NCBI GenBank assembly: GCA_039917655.1
Contig: JBDSJC010000046.1
Location: 1 to 30,181 of the forward strand
Length of the DNA stretch: 30,181 bases
DNA from: PNKC01 sp039917655
GTDB lineage: Bacteria > Chloroflexota > Dehalococcoidia > Tepidiformales > Tepidiformaceae
Direction of reading: 5' to 3'
The stretch's first letter is position 1. Each line of letters opens with the position of its first letter. The translations under genes and the position numbers were made by a program. Positions 16,281 to 23,988 of this stretch are shown here, piece after piece. The notes under the pieces are model-generated. The model made no database searches, was not told the DNA's origin, and saw nothing but the letters and a program-made list of their open reading frames with translations.

Positions 16281-16413
16281 CCCGACAGCGCCGGGACCGA
16301 TTGGGGTTTCTATGGCGATCCTCCGATCACATCGCCCGCCTGGCGGGGTAGGCGATTGCGTCCTACTAAGAGAACGCATAACCAGCGTAGAAGGTTCCCA
16401 TGCCTAACGCGAT

Positions 16414-16435
16414 CCTGCCCGAACGGCTAGGCAGG
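16414..16435. other. Short hairpin in the gap between zinc-protein copies 1 and 2
   Basis: CCTGCC (16414-16419) pairs with GGCAGG (16430-16435), and an overlapping TGCCTA/TAGGCA pair (16401-16406, 16428-16433) offers an alternative fold. A second palindrome, CCCGCC-T-GGCGGG, is at 16335-16347. These could weaken read-through or act as operators between the copies. No T-run supports a true terminator on the minus strand. Confidence 0.3.
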
Positions 16436-16466
16436 TTTCCTTGTCTACAGCCTTACCCGCGCTGGC

Positions 16467-16700
16467 TCACGTAGCAGCGGCCAGTGCGAGCTGTACCGCG
16501 ACCCGCACGGCCGCCGGGTTCCGTTCGATTCGCAACAGCGCTTCCATGGTGAATCCGAGGGCCGCGCGCTCGCAAAGCGAACTGCAGTAGGTCATCTTCA
16601 AGGACGAGCTTGGCGACTTTCGCCAGTCGTACTTGAGCGAGCAGCGTTCACATTGGCGAATGTGCCGTGGATCGAACCGGAAATCGTCCTGAGCGGCCAT
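16467..16700 (-). CDS. Small four-cysteine zinc-ribbon protein, copy 2
   Basis: This 77-residue protein has ATG 16700 behind a strong GGAGG site at a good distance. The core CERCSLKYDWRKSPS, LKMTYCSSLCER and LGFTMEALLRIERN is nearly the same as copy 1. The N-terminus is longer (16 residues before the first cysteine) and includes acidic and basic residues (DDFRFDPRHIR). The tail is valine- and alanine-rich. As in the other copies, four cysteines in C-x2-C and C-x3-C pairs are the only candidate metal ligands, and no catalytic motif is seen. It lies 186 bases upstream of copy 1 and 123 bases downstream of copy 3, all on one strand. Confidence 0.8.
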   Translation of the reverse strand: MAAQDDFRFDPRHIRQCERCSLKYDWRKSPSSSLKMTYCSSLCERAALGFTMEALLRIERNPAAVRVAVQLALAAAT

Positions 16701-16823
16701 AGGTTGTCCTCCGAGCGGGCCATTGGGGAACCTGCTCTCACAGCTCGCGCTTGCTCCTCGCTGGTCTCGCGGTCCCCGCGGAGGAGGGCGAGCCGGTCTT
16801 TGAGATGACCGCTCCGCCGCCTC

Positions 16824-17015
16824 TCAGGCAGCCAGTAACTGGCGCCAATCGCGGCGGACCACCTGACGCTCAGCAAGCAGGCCTTCGATTGTGAAGCCGA
16901 GATCCCCTCTCTCACAGAGCGACCCGCAATAGGTCATCTTGAGGCAGGCACTCGGCGAACGCCGCCAATCGTAGGGCAGCGAACAATGCTGGCAGATGCG
17001 GATGTGCGACTGCAT
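16824..17015 (-). CDS. Small four-cysteine zinc-ribbon protein, copy 3
   Basis: This is a 63-residue protein and the most diverged of the three paralogues. It has CQHCSLPYDWRRSPS, LKMTYCGSLCER and LGFTIEGLL, with an extra cysteine in SPSACLK. The tail is basic (VVRRDWRQ). ATG 17015 follows GGAG six bases upstream. An open frame extends farther upstream to 17336, but that part overlaps the next gene and has no conserved features. It is the first of the three genes in transcription order. The bases between it and the LLM oxidoreductase stop (17016-17185) show only an imperfect CTGCC/GGCAG hairpin near 17160-17178. Confidence 0.75.
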   Translation of the reverse strand: MQSHIRICQHCSLPYDWRRSPSACLKMTYCGSLCERGDLGFTIEGLLAERQVVRRDWRQLLAA

Positions 17016-17185
17016 GAGCGTCTCCACGGGACCCACCACGGAGGTGTTGGTCACGCAAGCATCATCGGCCGGTCCGGGCGTTCCGCACACTACGGGTCTC
17101 CCCGCATAGCCCGATCGCCCTTCCCGATGCTCTCGCCGTTGGGCCACCACTGGCCATTGCTGCCATGCCCGTGGGCAGCCGCCCA

Positions 17186-18484
17186 CTACACCTTCGCGAG
17201 GATGGAGCGCATCTGCTTCCAGCGTTCCGCCCGCGCTTTGCCCACGTCGTCCAGTTGCGAGGTGTCGATCTCGGCGACCATCGCGCCGTAAGCGGGATAC
17301 GAAGGGATCTCGTCGTCGGTGAGTTCCTTCATCCACTGCTTCCGCGAGAAGGCCTTCTCGATGTAGGGCGCCAGCTCGTCCTGTTTGCGCTTGTCACGCG
17401 CCTCCTGTTCGGCCTTGAACTCGGGCATGACGGCCGAGGCGAAGAGATTGAGCGAGTCGCAGATATCTTCATGCTTGTTTTTCCCGCCCTGTTGGATAAA
17501 CACGGTCTGGTCGACTCCGGCGTCCGAGAACTTGCGCAGGTGAGCGCGCAACTGGTCGGGGGTGCCAATGCCGTCCGTGCCGCCGCCGAGGAAATCGAGG
17601 TCCTTCTCGCCAAGGGCGTTCTTGACCGTTTCGTACTGCTTCCAGATGTCTGTGCGACCCGGCTTATGGTTTCCGAAAACGTAGTGGTGGCCGAGGCCGA
17701 ACTGGAAGAACTTGAAGCCGTCAAACCCCCGCCGATACGCCTCCTGGGCGTCTTCGTGACAGGAGAAACTGGTGACCATGGCGACGTTTGGGTTCACCGT
17801 ATGGCCGATCGGCACGCATTCGTTCTTGAACGTCTCATAGTAGTCGTCCACCCACTTCTTCGCTTCGTTGGGGTCAACGAAAGCGAAGGTCAGCGCGCCG
17901 ATGCCCAGTTGAGCAGCGAGGTGGATGGTTTCGCGGTTCGAACAGGCGACCCAGATCGGCGGGTGCGGCTTCTGCACCGGCTTGGGCACAATGTTGCGCA
18001 CGGGCATCGAAAAGTACTTGCCCTGGAAGCCCGGGTAGGGGTCCATGGCCATCATATTGGCGACCTGCTCGACCGTTTCGCGCCACTGCGCGCGGCGTTC
18101 CATGGGGTTGATGCCGAAGCCTTCGAGTTCGGCGCGCGAGGCTGATTCCCCGGTGCCCCATTCGACGCGACCGTTCGAAACGAGGTCCAGGGTGGCAATT
18201 TCCTCGGCGATGCGGGCCGGCGCGTTGTATCCGGGCGGCATCAACTTGATGCCGTGACCGAGCCGAATGTTCTTGGTGCGCTGGCTGGCGGCGGCGAGAA
18301 AGACCTCTGGCGCCGAGGAGTGCGAATACTCTTCGAGGAAGTGGTGTTCGACTTCCCATGCGTACTCAATGCCCAGCTGGTCGGCCAGTTCGACCTGCGA
18401 GAGGGCGTCCTGGAAGAGCTTTAGCTCTGCTCCGTCAGTCCACGGGCGAGGGAGTTGGTGTTCGTAGAAAATCCCGAACTTCAT
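17186..18484 (-). CDS. LLM-class flavin-dependent oxidoreductase (luciferase-like monooxygenase)
   Basis: The protein has 432 residues from ATG 18484, with GGAG seven bases upstream. It starts MKFGIFYEHQLPRPW, the first beta strand of the bacterial luciferase TIM barrel. Other family features are AWEVEHHFLEEYSHSS, RLGHGIKLMPPGYN, RVEWGTGESASRAELEGFG and PPIWVACSNRETI. These enzymes use reduced FMN or F420 and oxygen to oxidise organic substrates. The cofactor and substrate cannot be told from sequence alone. The C-terminal 80 residues are longer than in short family members and helical. A likely -10 box with an extended TGn lies 29 bases before the start. It stands alone on the minus strand between the small zinc genes and the divergent hydrolase. 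Confidence 0.9.
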   Translation of the reverse strand: MKFGIFYEHQLPRPWTDGAELKLFQDALSQVELADQLGIEYAWEVEHHFLEEYSHSSAPEVFLAAASQRTKNIRLGHGIKLMPPGYNAPARIAEEIATLDLVSNGRVEWGTGESASRAELEGFGINPMERRAQWRETVEQVANMMAMDPYPGFQGKYFSMPVRNIVPKPVQKPHPPIWVACSNRETIHLAAQLGIGALTFAFVDPNEAKKWVDDYYETFKNECVPIGHTVNPNVAMVTSFSCHEDAQEAYRRGFDGFKFFQFGLGHHYVFGNHKPGRTDIWKQYETVKNALGEKDLDFLGGGTDGIGTPDQLRAHLRKFSDAGVDQTVFIQQGGKNKHEDICDSLNLFASAVMPEFKAEQEARDKRKQDELAPYIEKAFSRKQWMKELTDDEIPSYPAYGAMVAEIDTSQLDDVGKARAERWKQMRSILAKV

Positions 18485-18512
18485 TCGAATCTCCTGATCG
18501 TTCTGCGGGGAG

Positions 18513-18518
18513 AGCATA
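18513..18518 (-). promoter_or_regulatory. Extended -10 promoter element of the LLM oxidoreductase
   Basis: On the minus strand TGATATGCT gives an extended -10 (TGn plus TATGCT). The start codon is 28 bases downstream with a ribosome site between. No good -35 is seen at 16-18 bases, which is acceptable for an extended -10 promoter. Confidence 0.5.
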
Positions 18519-18589
18519 TCAGAATCCTGCTGGCGCGCTGACTGAGCGGGCGCGCGCTGCGCCACCCGCACTCACCGCACCCAACGCTG

Positions 18590-18595
18590 TACGAT
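18590..18595 (+). promoter_or_regulatory. Candidate -10 element of the serine hydrolase gene
   Basis: TACGAT matches the TANNNT core of a sigma-70 -10 box. It lies 32 bases before ATG 18628, leaving a short leader with the AAGGA ribosome site. No matching -35 is visible, so the call is tentative. Confidence 0.38.
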
Positions 18596-18627
18596 GCGCC
18601 CAACAATCCCAGCCAAGGAACCGGTGC

Positions 18628-19839
18628 ATGAACCTCGACCCACGAGCCGCTGGCTTTATCCCCGAACGCCTCTCTCACATCACTGCGCACCTCGACCGCA
18701 ACTACATCCAGCCCGGGAAAATCGCCGGCTGCCAGACGCTGGTCGCGCGGCACGGACACGTCGCTTACTTCTGTTCGCAAGGCCAGATGGACCTGGCCCG
18801 CCAGAAGCCGATGGCGGACGACACGATCTTCCGCATCTACTCGATGACGAAGCCGATCACCTCCGTTGCGCTGATGTCGTTGTACGAACAGGGTCACTTT
18901 CAGTTGAACGACCCGATCTCCCGGTTCATCCCCGAGTGGAAGGACCAGCAGGTCTATGTCTCCGGGGATGGCGCCGAGATGGTGACTCGCACTCCCGAGC
19001 GGCCGATGACGATGCGCAACATCCTCAGTCATTCGGGCGGCCTTTCCTACGGCGCCACCAACCACCCGGTTGACAAGGTGTACCGGCGGGAAGGCGTGAA
19101 TCGGGACCGCACCGAGACGCTGAAGAGTTTTGTCCAGAAATTGGCGCGGGTGCCGTTGCACTTCGCGCCGGGTGAACGCTGGATGTACTCGTTCTCCACG
19201 GATGTTTGCGGTTATCTGGTGGAGGCGATCTCCGGAAAGCCGTTCGACCAGTACCTGCAGGACACGATTCTCGACCCGTTGGGGATGGTAGACACCTCGT
19301 TCAATGTTGAGCCGGAAAAGCAGAGCCGTTTCGCGGCGAACTACCAGCGCAACGCGGACAAGACCCTCAGGCTCGTCGATGACCCCGAGACGAGCGTTTA
19401 TCTCACGAGGCCCAGCTTCTTCTCCGGCGGCGGCGGACTGACCAGCACGACTGCCGACTACCTGCGGTTCTGCGAAATGCTCCGCTGCGGAGGCGAACTG
19501 GACGGCGCGCGCATCCTTGGTCCGCGCACCATCCAACTGATGGCGAAGAACCACCTGGCCGAAGGAAAGGACCTCTCAACCATGGCTGTCGGTGCGTTTT
19601 CCGAAACGGCGTACGAAGGCGTGGGCTTCGGATTGGGCTTCGCCATGACGCTGAGCGAAGTCGATACGGGCGCGCTGGGCGAGGGTGACTACTATTGGGG
19701 CGGCGCCGCTTCCACGATCTTCTGGGTAGACCCGAAGGAGGACCTGGTGGCGATCTTCATGACCCAGCTGATGCCATCGGCCACGTTTAACTTCCGCGGG
19801 CAGTTGAAAAATATCATCTATTCGGCGATCGCAGAGTAG
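18628..19839 (+). CDS. Serine hydrolase, beta-lactamase class C / esterase family
   Basis: The protein has 403 residues from ATG 18628, with AAGGA eight bases upstream. The nucleophile motif SMTK gives S72 and K75. YSFSTD replaces the Y-x-N motif and should supply the catalytic tyrosine. FSGGGGLTSTTADYLRF and the late WGGAASTIFWVDP region are typical of this family (EstB, D-aminopeptidases, PBP-like esterases). No signal peptide or membrane helix is seen, so it is probably cytoplasmic and more likely an esterase or amidase than a resistance beta-lactamase. It is divergent from the LLM oxidoreductase gene. A MarR regulator follows 63 bases downstream on the same strand, but has its own apparent promoter. 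Confidence 0.9.
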   Translation: MNLDPRAAGFIPERLSHITAHLDRNYIQPGKIAGCQTLVARHGHVAYFCSQGQMDLARQKPMADDTIFRIYSMTKPITSVALMSLYEQGHFQLNDPISRFIPEWKDQQVYVSGDGAEMVTRTPERPMTMRNILSHSGGLSYGATNHPVDKVYRREGVNRDRTETLKSFVQKLARVPLHFAPGERWMYSFSTDVCGYLVEAISGKPFDQYLQDTILDPLGMVDTSFNVEPEKQSRFAANYQRNADKTLRLVDDPETSVYLTRPSFFSGGGGLTSTTADYLRFCEMLRCGGELDGARILGPRTIQLMAKNHLAEGKDLSTMAVGAFSETAYEGVGFGLGFAMTLSEVDTGALGEGDYYWGGAASTIFWVDPKEDLVAIFMTQLMPSATFNFRGQLKNIIYSAIAE

Positions 19840-19890
19840 CGGCCTGGTGACGACGCCTTGACCCGGCAGGTACTCGCGACGCCTTTGCGG

Positions 19891-19896
19891 TAGAGT
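19891..19896 (+). promoter_or_regulatory. -10 element for a probably leaderless marR transcript
   Basis: TAGAGT lies exactly six bases before ATG 19903, and there is no Shine-Dalgarno site between. This is the TANNNT-N6-ATG layout known from leaderless genes in other bacteria. A -35 at normal spacing is not clear. Confidence 0.5.
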
Positions 19897-19902
19897 GTCG
19901 GC

Positions 19903-20385
19903 ATGTCGCAAGCCCAACGGTCTCCGGAGATTGAAGCAGCCCTCACCGCATTCTTTGCAGCGAGCGCCCTGCTGGACCCGCTTCGCCTCTCGATCTGGGA
20001 CCGCGAGGGCCTGACGGTGACCCAGCTGCGGCTGCTTGGCCATCTCGCGGACCGTGAGGGGCTGAGCAACGCGGAGTTGGCCGACCTGCTCTACGTCACG
20101 CGTCCGTCTGTCTCCGCGCTCCTCGAGCGGCTCGAACGGAACGGGTTCATCCGCCGCGAAGTCGCGCCCAACGATCGGCGCGGGATCTGCATCTGGTTGG
20201 AAGCGCGCGGGCGCGAAGTGGTTTCCAGCCTGCGTGAGGAGTTGCGCCAATATTCGGCGCGGTTGATGGCCGAACTCTCCTCTTCGGAACTCCTGGAGTT
20301 CACGGCGGCTGTCTCGCGGTTCGCTGCTGCTGGCGGCGCTCGCCGCCGCCAGGACCTGGCGACGGATCGCGGTCCGGACTCCTGA
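19903..20385 (+). CDS. MarR family transcriptional regulator
   Basis: The 160-residue protein has the MarR winged-helix layout. An N-terminal dimerisation helix is followed by the helix-turn-helix NAELADLLYVTRPSVSALLERLERNGFI (about 67-94). The wing RREVAPNDRRGICIWLEARG comes next, then a C-terminal helical dimerisation region. MarR proteins are dimeric repressors or activators that often respond to small phenolic or oxidant ligands. The target is unknown; the serine hydrolase upstream and DAHP synthase downstream are candidates by position only. The last 15 residues are basic and probably disordered. ATG 19903 has no ribosome site, but a -10 box lies six bases upstream, which suggests a leaderless mRNA. 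Confidence 0.92.
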   Translation: MSQAQRSPEIEAALTAFFAASALLDPLRLSIWDREGLTVTQLRLLGHLADREGLSNAELADLLYVTRPSVSALLERLERNGFIRREVAPNDRRGICIWLEARGREVVSSLREELRQYSARLMAELSSSELLEFTAAVSRFAAAGGARRRQDLATDRGPDS

Positions 20386-20505
20386 GCCGGGGGTGAAGGT
20401 GGAAGGGCGGGCTTTAGCGACGTAGGGGGCCGCCGCGTCGCGCCTAGCGGGTGGGCGGGCGAAGATGGCCGGTACATAACGACCTACCTATCGGAGCCGC
20501 TCTGA

Positions 20506-21588
20506 ATGATCATCCACATGGCCGAAGGCGCCACCCCGGACCAAACCCAGCGCGTCATCGACCGCATTGCCCGCGACTACGGGCTGCGCTGCGAAACGAT
20601 CGTCAGCGAGACGACGGTGGTTGGTGTGAAGGGGATCGCGGCGGTCATCGATGAGGGGCGCATCACCGAACTGCCTGGCGTGGAGCGGGTCATCCGCATC
20701 ACTGAGAAGTACAAGGACGCGAGCAGGGCGTTCCATCACGAAGACACAGTGGTGGACGTTGGCGGCGTGAAGATCGGCGGGGAGCACTTGACGATCTTCG
20801 GCGGGCCATGCGCGATTGAGTCGGAGCAGCAGGCGTTGGACTCCGCGCGAATGTCCAAAGAGGCCGGGGTAGACGTCCTGCGGGCCTTCGTCGACAAGTC
20901 TCGGACGAGTCCGTACGACTACCGCGGCCTGGAACTAAGCCAAGGCCTCGAGATCGCCGGCGCAATGAAGGCCGAGACCGGCCTGCCGATTGTCAGTGAA
21001 CTGATCGACCTGCGGCACCTGGACGCCTTCCTGAAAGCGGGCATCGACATTGTCCAGGTGGGGGCCCGAAGCGCCCAATATTCGCCGCTGCTTGAGGAGC
21101 TCTCTCGCGTAAACGTGCCGATCGTCTTCAAGCACGGGTTCGGGAACGACATGAGCGAGTGGCTCTCGGGCGCGGCGTACATCATGAGCGGCCTGGACCG
21201 CGAAGGCCGCTCGGTGAGCCACGGCAACCGCAACGTGATCCTTTGCTATCGGGGGATCAAAAGTTTCGAGCCAGAGACGCGCTTCGGAGCGGACATTGCG
21301 ATGATCCCACTCGTGCGTATGAAGTCGCACCTCCCACTGATCGCCGACCCCAGCCACAGCTCAGGCGACCGGCGGCTGGTTGAGCGCGTGGCCTACGGCT
21401 TCATCGCGGCTGGCGCCCACGGGATTGAGTTCGACATCCATTCGAACCCCGCGGAGGCGCTGTGCGACGGCAAGCAGGCAGTGGGCATCGAGGCACGCCG
21501 GATCATTAGCAACATGAAGGCGATCCATTCGATGCTCGACGGTGTGGGAATAGAGACAGGGGCCGCGAAGGCGGTCGCCGCGCGGTAG
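20506..21588 (+). CDS. aroF: 3-deoxy-7-phosphoheptulonate (DAHP) synthase, class I-beta
   Basis: The 360-residue protein has an N-terminal ferredoxin-like regulatory domain (about 1-70) and the aldolase-type barrel of class I-beta DAHP synthases. It condenses phosphoenolpyruvate and erythrose 4-phosphate in the first shikimate step. Key motifs are GGPCAIES (metal cysteine), KSRTSPY, VQVGARS, LIADPSHSSG (metal histidine), IEFDIHSNP (metal glutamate) and CDGKQ (metal aspartate). Two segments are unusual: KHGFGNDMSEW where KRGLSAT-like sequence is common, and CYRGIKSFE instead of CERG-IRTFE. ATG 20506 follows CGGAG nine bases upstream. The GNAT gene behind it is probably co-transcribed. Confidence 0.88.
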   Translation: MIIHMAEGATPDQTQRVIDRIARDYGLRCETIVSETTVVGVKGIAAVIDEGRITELPGVERVIRITEKYKDASRAFHHEDTVVDVGGVKIGGEHLTIFGGPCAIESEQQALDSARMSKEAGVDVLRAFVDKSRTSPYDYRGLELSQGLEIAGAMKAETGLPIVSELIDLRHLDAFLKAGIDIVQVGARSAQYSPLLEELSRVNVPIVFKHGFGNDMSEWLSGAAYIMSGLDREGRSVSHGNRNVILCYRGIKSFEPETRFGADIAMIPLVRMKSHLPLIADPSHSSGDRRLVERVAYGFIAAGAHGIEFDIHSNPAEALCDGKQAVGIEARRIISNMKAIHSMLDGVGIETGAAKAVAAR

Positions 21589-21628
21589 TCCGCTGAGCGG
21601 CGAGGCGTGGAACTACTCGCTGCGGGCG

Positions 21629-22045
21629 GTGCTGCCAGCAGACCGTGAGACGCTGTTTGTGCTGCACACGGCGGCGATGCGTGGCTATGTAGAGGCCACC
21701 TGGGGACCGTGGGACGATTGTTTCCAGCGCAACTACTTCAGCGCTCTCCTCGATCGTGGGCTGGCCCAGGTGGTGGAGGTTGGTGGCGAGATCACCGGGT
21801 TTCTCGAGGTGCGTGATTCCGCCGAACAGGTAGAGGTCGTCAACATCGAACTGGCGCCTGCGCTACACAGTGGCGGCCTCGGCACGCAGATCCTCACCGA
21901 CACGATCGCAACCGCCGACGGGCGGCCCATCGCCCTACAGGTGCTGAAGGTTAACCCCGCGCGCCGCTTGTACGAACGGTTGGGCTTCGTGGAGATTAGG
22001 ACTACCGAAACCCACTTCTTGATGCGGCGCCCTGCTTCGGGCTGA
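21629..22045 (+). CDS. GNAT family N-acetyltransferase
   Basis: The visible product from GTG 21629 is 138 residues. It has RGYVEATWGPW, the acetyl-CoA-binding loop LHSGGLGTQIL and the terminal VNPARRLYERLGFVEI, all typical of GNAT enzymes. They acetylate amines of proteins, antibiotics or metabolites with acetyl-CoA. The first beta strand appears incomplete with this start. Upstream codons read NYSLRAV, the expected strand, so translation may begin at CTG 21620 or CTG 21593. No ATG, GTG or TTG occurs in frame between the nearest upstream stop and 21629. The gene follows aroF closely and meets the phosphatase gene end-to-end with one base between stops. Confidence 0.82.
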   Translation: MLPADRETLFVLHTAAMRGYVEATWGPWDDCFQRNYFSALLDRGLAQVVEVGGEITGFLEVRDSAEQVEVVNIELAPALHSGGLGTQILTDTIATADGRPIALQVLKVNPARRLYERLGFVEIRTTETHFLMRRPASG

Positions 22046-22046
22046 C

Positions 22047-22781
22047 TCAGCTGACGAGGCGGACGCGCAGTTCTGCGATGGAAGATGGAGCCATGCCGAT
22101 GTGACGCATGTACCCTTCGGCGTCGCCGTGCTGGCTGCGCAGGTGGGCGAGCGTGTCCGTGATCGCCGCGGGGTCCGAGGCCATGAGCTTGCGCGCCTTC
22201 TTCTCGTCGATCCCGCGTTCGGCCATGCGAGGCGCGAACTCGGCGAACATCGGTGCGAGCAAGGTTTCGGAGAGGGCATAGTCCTCAATGATGTCGGATT
22301 CAGCGACCCCCGCGAGGTCCAGGAGGAGGGCGGCGGCGACTCCCGTCCGGTCTTTGCCTGCGGCGCAGTGGAAGAGCACGCCCTCCGAACTCTGGGAGAT
22401 GGTTTCGAACAGCAGCCGGTAGGCGGGGGCGCCCGATTCGAGCATGGAACGGTAAATCGGCGCGTAGCCGTCGAATGCGTCGCCCAGCCCGGCGGGAGAC
22501 GCATCGGCTTCCCAAATCGGGTTGTGGATGCTGCGGATCGCGAAGGCCGTGGCATCGGGCGTTGCCTGTTCGCTGCGTTCGACGCTCGACCGCAGGTCGA
22601 TGATCGTCGTGATTCCGCAGGCGGCGAGGGCCGCGAGGCCGCGTTCGGTGAGGCCCTGGAGGCCCGCGGAGCGGACGATGCTCTCGCTGGTCACTCCCTG
22701 AGTGCCCTGGTAACCGCCGATGTGGCGGACGTTATGCGCGACTTCGAGCCGCAGTTCTCGCTTCGAGATGGTTAGTGTCAT
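22047..22781 (-). CDS. Tyrosine-protein phosphatase (Y_phosphatase3-like)
   Basis: The 244-residue protein has the cysteine phosphatase signature HCAAGKDRTG, with nucleophile C139 and P-loop R145. The N-terminal NVRHIGGYQGTQG and SAGLQGLTERG, and the ITTIIDLRS segment, match the bacterial tyrosine/phosphoinositide phosphatase family. It probably dephosphorylates phosphotyrosine or phosphoinositides in the cytoplasm; no lipid-specific residues can be assigned. There is no ribosome site at ATG 22781. An AACAAT box (22793-22788 on the minus strand) lies six bases upstream, a weak match to the leaderless layout seen at other genes here. It is divergent from the M20 peptidase gene. Confidence 0.9.
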   Translation of the reverse strand: MTLTISKRELRLEVAHNVRHIGGYQGTQGVTSESIVRSAGLQGLTERGLAALAACGITTIIDLRSSVERSEQATPDATAFAIRSIHNPIWEADASPAGLGDAFDGYAPIYRSMLESGAPAYRLLFETISQSSEGVLFHCAAGKDRTGVAAALLLDLAGVAESDIIEDYALSETLLAPMFAEFAPRMAERGIDEKKARKLMASDPAAITDTLAHLRSQHGDAEGYMRHIGMAPSSIAELRVRLVS

Positions 22782-22850
22782 GTAAACATTGTTGCAGGTT
22801 CGGATGAATGGGGCGTTAACGGCTCGACCCCGGGCGGTCGCGGCGAGCGA

Positions 22851-22856
22851 TATGCT
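22851..22856 (+). promoter_or_regulatory. Candidate -10 element of the M20 peptidase gene
   Basis: TATGCT in the context GATATGCT repeats the -10 sequence seen upstream of the LLM oxidoreductase gene. It lies 25 bases before GTG 22882, with a GAGGTGG ribosome site between. No clear -35 is visible. Confidence 0.42.
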
Positions 22857-22881
22857 GCGCTCAAACGCGTGAGGTGGCCGA

Positions 22882-23982
22882 GTGATTCAACGGGATCGGA
22901 TTGTCAAGACGTTTCTGGATCTGGTCGTGATCGATTCGCCTTCCGGCGACGAAGACGCGATTGCGGCAGAGTTGGAAGGGCGCTTGCGAGCGCTGGGTGT
23001 GGAGGTATCGCAGGATCCGCACGGGAACGTGCTTGGCCGTCGCGACGGAGTGGGCGAAGCGATCCTGCTTTCGGCGCATATGGACACGGTTGAACCGGGG
23101 CGCGGGATCAAGCCGGTGTTCGATGGCGACGACATCATCCGCACCGATGGGACGACGATCCTCGGGGCGGACAACAAGGCGGGTTGCGCCGTGATCCTGG
23201 AAGTGATCCAGTCGGTGATGGAGGATGGCGCTCAGGTACGTCCGATCGAGGTGGCGATCAGCCGGGGCGAGGAGATTGGGCTGGTGGGCGCGGTACACAT
23301 GGACTACAGCCGAATCACAGCGAAGGTGGCGATCGTCATCGACAGCGGGGGACCCCCGTCGAGTGTGCAGGGAGCTTCACCGTACTCGTACGGCTACACC
23401 GTGGAGGTGCACGGCAAGTCTGCGCACGCTGGTCTGGAACCGGAGAAGGGGGTGCCGGCGATCAGCATCGCCGCGGAGGCGGTGTTGGGGCTGCCGCAGG
23501 GACGGATCGATTTCGAAACCACGGGCAACGTAGGACTGATTCACGGTGGGACGGTCCGCAACGCTGTACCCGATTTTTGCCGGATCGACGGGGAGATGCG
23601 GAGCATGGAGTTCGAAAAGGTGGAATCACTCGTTTCGCAAGCGAAGGACCACCTGGCGGAGGTGCGGAAGCGTCACCCGGAGGCACGGATTGAAGGCGAC
23701 TTCTCGCTCGGCTATCCCGGCTACAAGCTGGAACCAGACGACCCGGCGGCGAAGCTGCTCTACGTCGCGCTCCGTGGGATGGGGATGACGCCCGACCCGC
23801 ACCCGGTTGGCGGCGGGACCGATGGGAACGTCTTTCGCGGCAAGGGCATCGCCAGCGTGGTCATCGGGCGAGGCGGGTACAGCCAGCACACCAGGGAGGA
23901 GTACCTGGTGATCCCCGAGATGCTGGAGTGTGCGCGGGTCGTCGAGGCGGTGGTGCTGACGGTGGACCGGTCGCCGGAGTAG
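22882..23982 (+). CDS. M20 family metallopeptidase (PepT-like)
   Basis: The 366-residue protein has the M20 di-zinc site: SAHMDTVEPG (H66, D68), ILGADNKAG (bridging D97), SRGEEIGLVG (catalytic E130 and ligand E131), VIDSGG (D154) and the late GGYSQHTREEY histidine. The lid dimerisation domain (about 165-280) includes VEVHGKSAHAGLEPEKGV. This set matches tripeptidase T-like aminopeptidases that finish cytoplasmic peptide breakdown; related carboxypeptidases cannot be excluded. GTG 22882 follows a GAGGTGG site (22870-22876). It ends six bases from the convergent unknown gene at 23989. Confidence 0.92.
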   Translation: MIQRDRIVKTFLDLVVIDSPSGDEDAIAAELEGRLRALGVEVSQDPHGNVLGRRDGVGEAILLSAHMDTVEPGRGIKPVFDGDDIIRTDGTTILGADNKAGCAVILEVIQSVMEDGAQVRPIEVAISRGEEIGLVGAVHMDYSRITAKVAIVIDSGGPPSSVQGASPYSYGYTVEVHGKSAHAGLEPEKGVPAISIAAEAVLGLPQGRIDFETTGNVGLIHGGTVRNAVPDFCRIDGEMRSMEFEKVESLVSQAKDHLAEVRKRHPEARIEGDFSLGYPGYKLEPDDPAAKLLYVALRGMGMTPDPHPVGGGTDGNVFRGKGIASVVIGRGGYSQHTREEYLVIPEMLECARVVEAVVLTVDRSPE

Positions 23983-23988
23983 CGGAGT

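Noticed and set aside
17165..18145. Open frame of 326 codons opposite the LLM oxidoreductase gene
   Set aside because: No family features; the other strand carries a full luciferase-like enzyme with a ribosome site and promoter.
18628..19839. An antibiotic-resistance beta-lactamase
   Set aside because: No signal peptide and a changed Y-x-N motif; an esterase or peptidase role is more likely.
19858..19863. TTGACC as the -35 of marR
   Set aside because: It is 27 bases from the TAGAGT box, too far for a sigma-70 promoter.
22101..22775. Open frame of 224 codons opposite the phosphatase gene
   Set aside because: The phosphatase strand has the HC-x5-R motif and family ends; this strand has none.
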